NCBI RefSeq assembly: GCF_002964575.1
Contig: NZ_POQQ01000002.1
Location: 1-64,000, forward strand
Direction of reading: 5' to 3'
Length of the DNA: 64,000 nt
From: Streptococcus suis
GTDB lineage: Bacteria; Bacillota; Bacilli; Lactobacillales; Streptococcaceae
Shown: piece by piece, positions 19,272 through 27,393 of the stretch
How the letters are laid out: every line of letters starts with the position of its first letter
Position numbering within the stretch: position 1 is the first letter of the stretch
Notes under the pieces: model-generated
The model's database searches: none
What the model was told of the DNA's origin: nothing
What the model saw: the letters and a program-made list of their open reading frames with translations, nothing else
Position numbers and translations under genes: made by a program

Positions 19272-20220
19272 AGTTGAATCTGATAGAAAATGTTTCCGTA
19301 TCAAGCTCCACATGCCCACCAATCCGAATGGTAAAGAGTGGCTGGGTATGGGCAAAATCCAAATCGTAGAGAACAGGAACATTTTTTAGAATAGGGTGCT
19401 TGTCCAAAATGGCCAACAAAATCTCCTCCGTCATCTTAGTTTCTTTTGGAAAACGACCAAAAACAACCGCCTGCGGATTAGGATAGGCTTGTAGCAGGGC
19501 AGTCAAGTGACGAGCAATAATCAGATAATCATCGTCTTCCGCCTCTTCTAAAAATAGAATATACTTGTCCGTATTGGGTGCGAACTCGGTTCCAGTCAGT
19601 AGATTTAGAGTTGAGATGTTTCCGCCGATGGCAATACCAGAGGCCCGGCCCGGATTGTAAACCTTCCATTCGGTTGGGTAAAAAATGCGAGGGGCGTCTG
19701 GTAGGTACCAAGCGTCGCTAGACCATTCAGGACTCGGGGTCAAGTCAAAGGAGTCTTGTGTTACAGCCTTGAGCCAGGCTTCTGTTTGATACTGTTGCCC
19801 CAAATCCATTTTGAAACTTGAATAGGCAGGACCCATGTAGGTTTCCATGCCTGTCTTGGCATAGATAGCATTGAGCAGGGCGGTCGTATCCGAATAACCA
19901 CAGAAAATTTTCGGATTTTGTGCAATCAAATCGAAATCCAGATAGGGCAAGAGTTCGTTGCAGTTGAAACCGCCAATGGTTGTCAGAATGGCATCGACCG
20001 TATCGTCCGCAAAAGCTGCTTCCAAGTCCGCAACACGGCTGGCAATCGGAGCTGAGAAAAAAATATCATTTTCAAGATAATACTCAGAAAAAGAGAGTTT
20101 GAAGCCAAGTTCCTCTAGTTTTTCCTTGGCGGCGAGATTGGCCTTGAAGCCACCAATTCTTTCAATAGATGAAGAAGGACTGACTACGCGTATGTGGTCG
20201 CCTTTTTTTAATTTTTTCAT
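19270..20220 (-). CDS. LD-carboxypeptidase/MccF-like peptidase (family S66)
   Basis: The 316-residue cytoplasmic serine peptidase belongs to the S66 family, whose members trim muropeptides or degrade microcin C-like peptides. Visible family features are the opening GDHIRVVSPSSS, the TTIGGFNCNELL block, the nucleophile elbow FCGYSDTTALL, and a late EEAEDDDYLI region with the Glu of the Ser-Glu-His triad. The ATG at 20220 follows GGAGGTTCCT. It is divergent from comGA. Which substrate it uses cannot be told from sequence. Confidence 0.85.
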   Translation of the reverse strand: MKKLKKGDHIRVVSPSSSIERIGGFKANLAAKEKLEELGFKLSFSEYYLENDIFFSAPIASRVADLEAAFADDTVDAILTTIGGFNCNELLPYLDFDLIAQNPKIFCGYSDTTALLNAIYAKTGMETYMGPAYSSFKMDLGQQYQTEAWLKAVTQDSFDLTPSPEWSSDAWYLPDAPRIFYPTEWKVYNPGRASGIAIGGNISTLNLLTGTEFAPNTDKYILFLEEAEDDDYLIIARHLTALLQAYPNPQAVVFGRFPKETKMTEEILLAILDKHPILKNVPVLYDLDFAHTQPLFTIRIGGHVELDTETFSIRFN

Positions 20221-20278
20221 AGGAACCTCCAAGCTTTTTTATTATTTTAACAAAAAAGTATGGAAAATCAAGTTTCCT

Positions 20279-20286
20279 TGCGAATA
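20279..20286 (+). promoter_or_regulatory. ComX (cin) box of the comG operon, variant TGCGAATA
   Basis: TGCGAATA lies 19 bases before the comGA start, behind a T-rich stretch. It differs by one base from the streptococcal ComX box TACGAATA, which is seen exactly before ssbB at 47749. Confidence 0.7.
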
Positions 20287-20305
20287 GATAGGGTGAGGAG
20301 GTTTT

Positions 20306-21256
20306 ATGATTCAAGAAAAAGCAAGAAAGTTGATTGAAAAGGCGGTGGCGGAAAGGGTCAGTGACATCTATCTGGTTCCTCGTGGTCAGGACTACCAAGT
20401 CTACCATCGCATCATGGATGAGCGGGAATTTGTGCAAGACTTGGCTGAGGAGGAAGTAACAGCCATCATCAGCCATTTCAAGTTCTTATCAGGTTTAAAT
20501 GTCGGTGAAAAACGCCGTAGCCAACAGGGTTCCTGTGACTATGATTATGGGAACGGTGAGATTTCCCTTCGCCTATCAACTGTCGGAGATTATCGTGGTA
20601 AGGAAAGTTTGGTTATCCGCCTGCTCTATGACAATGACAAGGAACTCAAGTTCTGGTTTGAGGCGGCCGAGCGACTTGCAGAAGAAATCAAGGGACGAGG
20701 GCTCTACCTTTTTTCGGGTCCAGTCGGCTCTGGTAAGACCACACTTATGTACCATCTTGCCAGGCTGAAATTCCCAGACAAGCAGATTTTGACCATTGAA
20801 GATCCGGTCGAAATCAAGCAGGAGGATATGCTGCAACTCCAGCTCAATGAAGCCATCGGAGCCACCTACGATAATTTGATAAAATTATCCCTACGTCATC
20901 GGCCAGACTTGCTCATCATCGGTGAGATTCGGGATGCGGAAACCGCTCGAGCAGTCATTCGAGCCAGCCTGACGGGAGCTACCGTTTTCTCAACGGTTCA
21001 CGCAAGGTCTATTTCGGGTGTCTATGCTCGTATGTTGGAATTGGGGGTCAGTCTTGAAGAATTAAATAATGCCCTTCAAGGGATTGCCTATCAACGATTG
21101 ATTGGGGGAGGAGGTGTAGTGGATTTTGCAAAGGGAAATTACCCAAACCATTCCGCAGACCAGTGGAATGCGCAAATTGATCGCCTTTTTGCAGCAGGAC
21201 ATATCAGTCTTCGGCAGGCAGAAACAGAAAAAATTGCCCTTGGCTCGCCAACGTAA
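20306..21256 (+). CDS. comGA: ComGA (ComYA), assembly ATPase of the competence pseudopilus
   Basis: The 316-residue type II/IV secretion ATPase powers assembly of the transformation pilus on the cytoplasmic side. It has Walker A FSGPVGSGKTT (about residue 138), an Asp box IEDPVE, Walker B LLIIGEIRDAETA and the His box TVHARS. Length is normal for ComGA. Its 3' end overlaps comGB by 89 bases, as usual in streptococcal comG operons. A ComX box directly upstream indicates late-competence expression. Confidence 0.95.
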   Translation: MIQEKARKLIEKAVAERVSDIYLVPRGQDYQVYHRIMDEREFVQDLAEEEVTAIISHFKFLSGLNVGEKRRSQQGSCDYDYGNGEISLRLSTVGDYRGKESLVIRLLYDNDKELKFWFEAAERLAEEIKGRGLYLFSGPVGSGKTTLMYHLARLKFPDKQILTIEDPVEIKQEDMLQLQLNEAIGATYDNLIKLSLRHRPDLLIIGEIRDAETARAVIRASLTGATVFSTVHARSISGVYARMLELGVSLEELNNALQGIAYQRLIGGGGVVDFAKGNYPNHSADQWNAQIDRLFAAGHISLRQAETEKIALGSPT

Positions 21257-22205
21257 GGTCATTGAACTGTTTAACAATCTCTTTGCCAGTGGTTTTCATC
21301 TGGGAGAGATTGTTGATTTTCTCAAACGCAGTCAGCTTTTGGCAGATCCTTACACTCAGGTTTTGTCGGATGGCCTTCTTGCAGGAAAGCCATTTTCAAG
21401 CCTATTAGCGGATTTGCGGTTTTCAGATGCGGTGGTCACACAGGTGGCTCTGGCAGAAGTTCATGGTAATACCAGCCTGAGTTTGAGCCATATTCAGTCC
21501 TATCTGGAAAATGTCAGCAAGGTTCGTAAGAAATTGGTTGAGGTAGCGACCTATCCAGTTATCTTGCTAGGTTTTCTGCTTTTGATTATGCTTGGCTTGA
21601 AAAACTATCTTCTGCCCCAGTTGGAGGAAGGCAATGCAGCGACCGTGCTAATTAACCATCTGCCGACTATCTTCTTGTCCCTTTGTGGACTTAGTTTGGT
21701 AGCGGTCTTGGCTGGGATGGTTTGGTTTCGCAAAACTAGCAAAATCAAGGCATTTTCCCGCTTAGCAGCTCTGCCATTTTTCGGAAAACTCATCCAAACC
21801 TACCTGACGGCCTATTACGCCAGGGAGTGGGGGAGTTTGATTGGGCAAGGCCTGGACCTGCCGCAGATTGTGGGCTTGATGCAATCGCAGCAATCGCAGC
21901 TCTTTCGGGAAATTGGTCAGGACCTGGAGCAGTCGCTTTCAAATGGTCGTAGTTTTGACGAACACATCAAGACCTACGCCTTTTTTAAGCGGGAGCTGAG
22001 TTTGATCGTCGAGTATGGTCAGGTCAAGTCCAAGTTGGGTAGCGAGTTGACAGTTTACGCGGCAGAGTGTTGGGAGGATTTTTTCTCTCGGGTCAATAGA
22101 GCCATGCAGCTGATTCAACCGCTGGTCTTTCTCTTTGTGGCCCTAATGGTCGTTCTCATCTACGCAGCCATGTTGCTGCCGATTTATCAAAATATGGAGT
22201 TATAA
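21168..22205 (+). CDS. comGB: ComGB (ComYB), platform protein of the competence pseudopilus
   Basis: The 345-residue inner-membrane protein of the PilC/GspF family recruits the ATPase. The cytoplasmic N-terminal part is followed by three hydrophobic stretches (around VILLGFLLLIMLGL, IFLSLCGLSLVAVLAGMVW and VFLFVALMVVLIYAAMLL). I start at the ATG at 21168 (MRKLIAFLQQDISVFG); the frame is open upstream inside comGA. It ends two bases before the comGC start. Confidence 0.93.
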   Translation: MRKLIAFLQQDISVFGRQKQKKLPLARQRKVIELFNNLFASGFHLGEIVDFLKRSQLLADPYTQVLSDGLLAGKPFSSLLADLRFSDAVVTQVALAEVHGNTSLSLSHIQSYLENVSKVRKKLVEVATYPVILLGFLLLIMLGLKNYLLPQLEEGNAATVLINHLPTIFLSLCGLSLVAVLAGMVWFRKTSKIKAFSRLAALPFFGKLIQTYLTAYYAREWGSLIGQGLDLPQIVGLMQSQQSQLFREIGQDLEQSLSNGRSFDEHIKTYAFFKRELSLIVEYGQVKSKLGSELTVYAAECWEDFFSRVNRAMQLIQPLVFLFVALMVVLIYAAMLLPIYQNMEL

Positions 22206-22206
22206 A

Positions 22207-22488
22207 ATGAAAAAATTAATGAAATTGAAAAATAAAGCTTTCACATTGGTGGAAATGTTAGTTGTACTTCTCATTGTTAGTGTACTTCTGCTCTTATTTG
22301 TGCCTAATTTGAGCAAGCAAAAAGAAGCGATTAAGGAGTCAGGAGGTGCAGCTGTCGTCAAAGTTGTAGAAAGCCAGATGGAGCTCTATGAATTAGAGTA
22401 TGATAAGGAAGCAACGGTGGCAGACTTACAGGCTGCTGGCTATATTACTGAAAAACAAGCAGAAGAGTATGCTAAGGCGAAAAAATAA
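22207..22488 (+). CDS. comGC: ComGC (ComYC), major competence pseudopilin
   Basis: The 93-residue prepilin has the class III leader ending KAFTLVEMLVV, cleaved by ComC after Ala, with the conserved Glu5, followed by a hydrophobic helix of about 20 residues and a short soluble domain rich in Glu and Lys. It forms the body of the DNA-binding pilus outside the membrane. It overlaps comGD by 20 bases. Confidence 0.94.
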   Translation: MKKLMKLKNKAFTLVEMLVVLLIVSVLLLLFVPNLSKQKEAIKESGGAAVVKVVESQMELYELEYDKEATVADLQAAGYITEKQAEEYAKAKK

Positions 22489-22876
22489 GGCTTTTACTCT
22501 TCTGGAAAGCCTGCTGACCTTGTTTGTTGTCAGTTTTTTAGCAGTTTCCTTGTCAGGAACGGTGCAAACGGTCTTTCGGTCTGTTCAGGAAGAGATTTTT
22601 ATCTGGGAGTTTGAAGCTATTTATAAAGACAGCCAGAAATTGGCAGCCAGTTCCCACCAAACAGTGAATCTTGCTATCGGTGGACAGGAAGTGACAAATG
22701 GTCATCAAACTGTACAGGTGCCTAAAAAAGTAGAAGTATTGGAAGAAAAGACCATCACATTTGAAGAAAATGGTGGAAATTCTTCTCTGACCAAGATTCG
22801 TTTTCGGCTTAGTCGAAAGACAGTCACGTATCAATTATATATAGGGAGTGGTCGCTATAAGAAAACAGAAGAATAA
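22469..22876 (+). CDS. comGD: ComGD (ComYD), minor pseudopilin
   Basis: The 135-residue protein opens MLRRKNKAFTLLESLLTLF, a prepilin leader with Glu at +5 of the mature form and a hydrophobic segment. The ATG at 22469 lies inside comGC; the frame is open further upstream but only this start puts the leader at the N-terminus. It overlaps comGE by 29 bases. Confidence 0.9.
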   Translation: MLRRKNKAFTLLESLLTLFVVSFLAVSLSGTVQTVFRSVQEEIFIWEFEAIYKDSQKLAASSHQTVNLAIGGQEVTNGHQTVQVPKKVEVLEEKTITFEENGGNSSLTKIRFRLSRKTVTYQLYIGSGRYKKTEE

Positions 22877-23141
22877 GGCTTATATCTTGCTAGAAAGCCT
22901 GGTTGCCCTTGCGACCCTAGTGACCATTTGCAGCTTGATTTTATCAGCGGTAGATGCGGGTCGTAGACGGCAGGCTTGGGAATTGGAACAACAGGAGGTT
23001 CTCAATCTAGCGCAGATGGCTGTTCAGACTGAGCAAGATAACCTAGCCTTAAACGGCGTTAGAGTTCAGGTTCAACGAACAGCAGATAAGATGATTGTTT
23101 TCCACGAGGGAAAGGAGGTTCTATCGGTTGTTAAAAAGTAA
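22848..23141 (+). CDS. comGE: ComGE (ComYE), minor pseudopilin
   Basis: The 97-residue protein has a prepilin-type N-terminus (KNKAYILLESLVALATL) after a few charged residues and a small soluble part. The start is a GTG at 22848 within comGD. It overlaps the comGF start by 14 bases. Confidence 0.86.
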   Translation: MVAIRKQKNKAYILLESLVALATLVTICSLILSAVDAGRRRQAWELEQQEVLNLAQMAVQTEQDNLALNGVRVQVQRTADKMIVFHEGKEVLSVVKK

Positions 23142-23562
23142 AATTCCTGCTTTTACTCTCTTGGAATGCTTGCTAGCCTTAGTCATCCTTTCAGGTAGCC
23201 TTTTGGTCTTTGAAGGCTTGTCAAAACTGCTGGTCCAAGAAGCGCATTATCAAAAACAAACCATTCAAAAGGAGTGGCTGGTCTTTTCTAGCCAGTTGCG
23301 GTCGGAGTGGGACCAGGCTGACTTGGTCAAGGTCGAAAATGGCAAGGTCTATGTTGATAAGGGTGGTCAGGCTTTGGCCTTTGGCAAGTCACGGTCGGAT
23401 GATTTTCGGAAAACAAATGACAGGGGACAGGGCTACCAGCCCATGCTCTATCAGGTGGACAGCGCAGCTATTTCCCAAGAAAACCAGCTGGTGCGCATCG
23501 ACTTTAGCTTTAAAAATGGGGAGGAGCGGACCTTTATCTATGCTTTTAAAGAAAAGAGTTAA
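23128..23562 (+). CDS. comGF: ComGF (ComYF), minor pseudopilin
   Basis: The protein of about 144 residues has a prepilin leader (KIPAFTLLECLLALVIL) and a ComGF-type soluble domain with the late LVRIDFSFKNGEERTF block. I choose the TTG at 23128, nine bases after GGAGGT; the frame is open to 23095. It overlaps comGG by 23 bases. Confidence 0.87.
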   Translation: MLKSKIPAFTLLECLLALVILSGSLLVFEGLSKLLVQEAHYQKQTIQKEWLVFSSQLRSEWDQADLVKVENGKVYVDKGGQALAFGKSRSDDFRKTNDRGQGYQPMLYQVDSAAISQENQLVRIDFSFKNGEERTFIYAFKEKS

Positions 23563-24010
23563 GGCTGGCATCCTGCTCTATGCCCTCTTGATGCTGGCAG
23601 TTTTTAGTCTCTTGCTCCAGTTTTATATCCACCGTCAAGAAGCCGAAAGCCGTTTGGTTCAGGTGGCAAGACAAGAAACGACTGCCTACATCATGGCTCA
23701 GATGGTCTTGGACCAGGTCGAAGGGGACTTACAAAAGCGTCAAGCAGTTGCCAAGGAGGAGGCTAGCCAAACAGATGAAAAGGAAGAAAAGGAGGTTCAA
23801 TCAACTAGAGAAAATCAAACGGATGAAAAACCAGCTCAAACAAGTTCTCAAAAAAAGGAGGAAAGTAAACCAATAGAGACCGAAGGAAGCGTCTTGTTTC
23901 GAGAGGGGCAGACTAGTTACTATGTCCAAAACCAGCAATTGTCAGTGTTGGTAATATTAAGGGACGGAAGAGAGTATCGCTATCAATTTGGAATGAAAAG
24001 CCGAGAGTGA
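23540..24010 (+). CDS. comGG: ComGG (ComYG), last pseudopilus protein
   Basis: The 156-residue protein has a basic start, one membrane helix (ILLYALLMLAVFSLLLQFYI) and a soluble part with an unusually Glu/Lys/Gln-rich low-complexity stretch (about residues 72-115) before the C-terminal ComGG signature. It starts at the ATG at 23540 inside comGF. In S. mutans the same operon continues directly into a methyltransferase gene and ackA; here a large terminator follows instead and those genes lie 15.8 kb downstream. Confidence 0.88.
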   Translation: MLLKKRVKAGILLYALLMLAVFSLLLQFYIHRQEAESRLVQVARQETTAYIMAQMVLDQVEGDLQKRQAVAKEEASQTDEKEEKEVQSTRENQTDEKPAQTSSQKKEESKPIETEGSVLFREGQTSYYVQNQQLSVLVILRDGREYRYQFGMKSRE

Positions 24011-24111
24011 TTGGATAAAAAAGTCTATCGCACCTTGCTTTCTCGCAAAAATTAGAAAAAGGATATCCGCAGCCTATCTATACTGTAAGTGGATGATGCG
24101 AGGTGTTTTAC

Positions 24112-24166
24112 AACCGTACTTTATCGGTAATTTTCTATTACCGTTAAAAGTGCGGTTTATTTTTAG
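24112..24166 (+). terminator. strong terminator after comGG
   Basis: A stem of about 20 pairs (AACCGTACTTTATCGGTAAT with ATTACCGTTAAAAGTGCGGTT, few irregularities) closes on a five-base loop and is followed by TATTTTT. It should stop com transcripts before the accessory locus. The 100 bases between comGG and the stem hold no gene. Confidence 0.85.
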
Positions 24167-24191
24167 TAAGATGATTCCAGTGAAAAAGTAT

Positions 24192-24221
24192 TTGAAAACA
24201 CCTAAGGAAATATGTTATAAT
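24192..24221 (+). promoter_or_regulatory. promoter of the GH25 surface protein gene
   Basis: TTGAAA and TATAAT are spaced by 18 bases and end 29 bases before the start codon. Confidence 0.7.
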
Positions 24222-24250
24222 GACTTTGAGTTCATAATAGGAGATGACGA

Positions 24251-26332
24251 ATGAGAAGCAAATATATGAAAAGTTTAAGTCTCGGAGCTACTTGCTTGCT
24301 AACGATGACTCTACCTGTTGCAGCAAACACTACTGAAACAAGTCAAAGTTCGGCTGTGTCGGAAACACAAGTTTCTACTACAGAGGCGACGAGTTCAGAA
24401 GTCTCAATTGTTGCAGAATCGAGTACAAGTTCCTCAACTCAGGCTCAGACTGAGACCAGCACAGTTGCAACAGAAGAACCGAGTATTTCATTCCGATCAG
24501 TGCCGGATACTGAAGAGGGTGCTGCAACTGAAGAAAGTTCAACAACAAGCAGTACAACCTCAACAACTGCAACTCAGCAAGAGGCAGCAACAGTTACACA
24601 AGCAGAAGCAACTGTTGAGCAAGCTTTGTATCGTCTCTATCAGCCGGATTTGCGTGTCCACCTGTATACGAAGGATGCTAATGAGTATGCTGTTCTAGCC
24701 GGTCGTGGTTGGCGACAAGAAGGGGAGGCTTGGAGATTTGTTTCAAATCAAGGAGAGCCGGTTTACCGTCTCTATCAGCCAGACTTACGTGTCCACCTGT
24801 ATACGAAGGATGCCAATGAGTATGCTGTCCTAGCCGGTCGTGGTTGGCGACAAGAAGGAGAAGCCTTCCGTTCTTATGGCAATATCCCTGTCTATCGTCT
24901 TTATCAGCCGGACTTGCGTGTCCATCTGTATACGAAGGATGCCAATGAGTATGCTGTTCTAGCCGGTCGTGGTTGGAAACAGGAAGGGGTTGCCTTCTAC
25001 GGATTAGGAAGTGCAGGTGGCTCAAACGCCTCAAACACACCAGCAGCTCCACAAGTTGAAAAGAAACCGACAGGAACTGTTAGTATCCAGAATAAGAACT
25101 CTCAAAATGGGACTTTTGATATCATTGTATCAAATGTTGATAGCCCTGTAGGTGTTAATGGCGTACTTGTTCCAGTATGGTCAGATGAAAATGGACAGGA
25201 TGATTTGGTTTGGTATGAAGCAGTAAGACAGGCAGATGGACGCTATAAAGTATCTGTCCAAGCCAAGAATCATGGTTTTAGCACTGGAACCTACCAGATT
25301 CACTTATATCTTTTGCAAGCAGACGGTACAAAAGTTGGAGTCTCTCCTTCTACGACAACAACGGTAGAAATAACAGATACGGTACCAAAAGCCGCAGTTA
25401 GAATCGAAAATATCGACAGAACTTATGGTTTCTTCGATGTTCGGATAACAGATTTATATGTTCCAAAAGGCATTGAAGCAATTCAAGCAACTGTATGGTC
25501 AGATGTTAATGGCAAAAATGACCTTCAACAGTACACAGCTACAAAGCAAGCTGATGGAAGTTATACAGTACCAGTTCGGATCAGTAACCATAAATATGAG
25601 CAGGGAAATTACACTGTTTCTCTATCTATCACTAGTCAGGGTCAACAGCATACAGTTGCTCAAACAAGTGCAGCTATTAGCTATACAAAAACAGAGATTC
25701 CTAGATTTATCGATGTAAGTAGCCATAATGGGACCTTGTTGGTAGCTGACTACAAAACCTTGGCTGCCAATGGTATTTCAGGTGTTGTCGTTAAACTATC
25801 AGAAGCTGTAAGTTATTTAAATCCTTATGCAGAAGGGCAGGTAAAAAATGCCTTAGCTGCAGGTCTCAAGGTTTCTGTTTATCACTATTCGCACTTCACG
25901 AGCAAGGAAGAGGCTAAAGCAGAGGCACAATATTTCGTTGCTGCAGCTAAACGACTGGGCTTACCGACCCATACTCTAATGGTTAACGATATCGAAGAGC
26001 ATGCCACTCGTAAGAATATCAATGAAAACATGAAGGCCTGGGAAGAAGAGATGCGTCGTTTAGGCTATTCAAATCTCATTCACTATACTGGAGCTAGTTG
26101 GCTTGATGACAATTCTCTTGGAGTGGTTGGTCCAATCCAAACAAGTCAGTTTGGAATGAGTAATTTCTGGGTTGCGCAATATCCATACTCTACTATGACC
26201 CCTGCACAAGCAATGTCTATGTCTCTACACGCACGGACAGCAGCATGGCAGTATACATCTAAGGCGGAATTGTTGCCAGGACGTTCCTTCTTTGATGTGA
26301 ATTTGGATTATACAAATCGATTTACTAAGTAG
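24251..26332 (+). CDS. exported GH25 lysozyme-like protein with three DUF5648-type and two Bsp-like repeats
   Basis: The 693-residue protein has a signal peptide (about 1-25), then a Ser/Thr/Glu-rich stalk to about 126. Three repeats of about 43 residues follow (127-255), each with YRLYQPDLRVHLYTKDANEY and AGRGW. These match the DUF5648 type of unknown function. Two GBS Bsp-like repeats lie at about 275-375 and 381-479 (VWSDENGQDDLVWY and VWSDVNGKNDLQQY). The end is a GH25 muramidase fold (IDVSSHNG, VNDIEEH with candidate catalytic Asp/Glu, AAWQYTS). No LPXTG is present, so attachment must be non-covalent. The repeats are also near-identical at DNA level, pointing to recent duplication or conversion. 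Confidence 0.88.
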   Translation: MRSKYMKSLSLGATCLLTMTLPVAANTTETSQSSAVSETQVSTTEATSSEVSIVAESSTSSSTQAQTETSTVATEEPSISFRSVPDTEEGAATEESSTTSSTTSTTATQQEAATVTQAEATVEQALYRLYQPDLRVHLYTKDANEYAVLAGRGWRQEGEAWRFVSNQGEPVYRLYQPDLRVHLYTKDANEYAVLAGRGWRQEGEAFRSYGNIPVYRLYQPDLRVHLYTKDANEYAVLAGRGWKQEGVAFYGLGSAGGSNASNTPAAPQVEKKPTGTVSIQNKNSQNGTFDIIVSNVDSPVGVNGVLVPVWSDENGQDDLVWYEAVRQADGRYKVSVQAKNHGFSTGTYQIHLYLLQADGTKVGVSPSTTTTVEITDTVPKAAVRIENIDRTYGFFDVRITDLYVPKGIEAIQATVWSDVNGKNDLQQYTATKQADGSYTVPVRISNHKYEQGNYTVSLSITSQGQQHTVAQTSAAISYTKTEIPRFIDVSSHNGTLLVADYKTLAANGISGVVVKLSEAVSYLNPYAEGQVKNALAAGLKVSVYHYSHFTSKEEAKAEAQYFVAAAKRLGLPTHTLMVNDIEEHATRKNINENMKAWEEEMRRLGYSNLIHYTGASWLDDNSLGVVGPIQTSQFGMSNFWVAQYPYSTMTPAQAMSMSLHARTAAWQYTSKAELLPGRSFFDVNLDYTNRFTK

Positions 26333-26359
26333 GCAGAATTCCAGATTAGAAATATAGGG

Positions 26360-26412
26360 CTCCACAGTCTTTGTAATGAAGGTTTTCATTAGTAAGACTT
26401 GTGGAGTTTTTT
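26360..26412 (+). terminator. terminator after the GH25 protein gene
   Basis: Long stem CTCCACAGTCTT-TGTAATGAA paired with TTCATTAGT-AAGACTTGTGGAG, then six T. Confidence 0.88.
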
Positions 26413-26452
26413 GTATCTGATTCCTGTGCTTCCCGCTAGTGACAGTGTTATA

Positions 26453-26481
26453 TTGCAAGCAGCGTTAATTAAGTGTATAAT
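26453..26481 (+). promoter_or_regulatory. promoter of the glycan cluster
   Basis: TTGCAA and TATAAT are spaced by 17 bases, about 108 bases before the permease start. It probably drives the five tightly spaced genes to 33609. Confidence 0.65.
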
Positions 26482-26589
26482 GTAGTGAGTTCGCTTTATA
26501 AAAAAACTTATTCTGTAGAGGGAATTGAGAAGCATTTTCCACAGAAGAATAGGATTTTACAGAACTGCTATAATCGAAAGGAAAAAGGT

Positions 26590-27393
26590 ATGGATTTGTT
26601 TTCCACAAAAAATCGGATTCTATTAAAAGAATTGATAAAAACAGATTTTAAATTACGCTATCAAGGGTCGGTGATTGGCTATCTTTGGTCAATCTTAAAG
26701 CCATTGATGTTGTTTGCTATTATGTATGTCGTCTTCATTCACTTTCTAAGATTAGGTAGCGATGTTCCGCATTTTCCGGTTGCCTTATTGCTGGGGAATG
26801 TTATCTGGTCCTTCTTTTCAGAGGCCACTAATATGGGAATGGTTTCCATTGTGACACGCGGAGATTTATTGAGGAAGCTAAACTTTTCTAAGGAGATTAT
26901 TGTGCTCTCTTCAGTATTTGGTGCGGCAATCAACTTCTCCATCAATTTACTGGTTGTATTGGTTTTTTCTCTATTTAATGGTGTACAGTTCACATGGACG
27001 GTTGTGATGGCTCTTCCTCTTTTTGTTGAGCTGTTTTTGTTGGCGACAGGGATTGCTTTGATACTTTCTACCCTCTTTGTTCGTTTCCGTGACTTAGCAC
27101 AAATTTGGGAGGTGGTGATGCAGGCTGGGATGTATGCAACCCCAATTATCTACTCCCTATCATTTGTGATGGACCAAAGCGTACTGGCAGCTAAGTTGAT
27201 GATGCTAAATCCGATGGCTCAAATTATTCAAGATATGCGTTACTTTGTCATCGATAAGGCGAATTTGCCTGTTTGGCAGGTCATTAACAATAAGATGATT
27301 GTGCTGATACCTTATCTCATCCCTCTAATCGTCTTTGCACTTGGAGTGACTGTGTTTGGAAAATATTCTAAGAAATTTGCGGAGATTCTCTAA
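26590..27393 (+). CDS. polysaccharide ABC transporter permease (Wzm/RgpC/TagG type)
   Basis: The 267-residue ABC-2 type membrane protein has six hydrophobic segments. With the next gene it exports an undecaprenol-linked polysaccharide across the membrane. I use the ATG at 26590 (MDLFSTKNRILLKELIKTDF) behind GAAAGGAAAAAGG; the frame stays open 39 codons upstream, but that part looks like leader sequence. Its stop overlaps the ATPase start by one base. RgpC of rhamnan pathways is the closest named relative by overall features. Confidence 0.9.
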   Translation: MDLFSTKNRILLKELIKTDFKLRYQGSVIGYLWSILKPLMLFAIMYVVFIHFLRLGSDVPHFPVALLLGNVIWSFFSEATNMGMVSIVTRGDLLRKLNFSKEIIVLSSVFGAAINFSINLLVVLVFSLFNGVQFTWTVVMALPLFVELFLLATGIALILSTLFVRFRDLAQIWEVVMQAGMYATPIIYSLSFVMDQSVLAAKLMMLNPMAQIIQDMRYFVIDKANLPVWQVINNKMIVLIPYLIPLIVFALGVTVFGKYSKKFAEIL

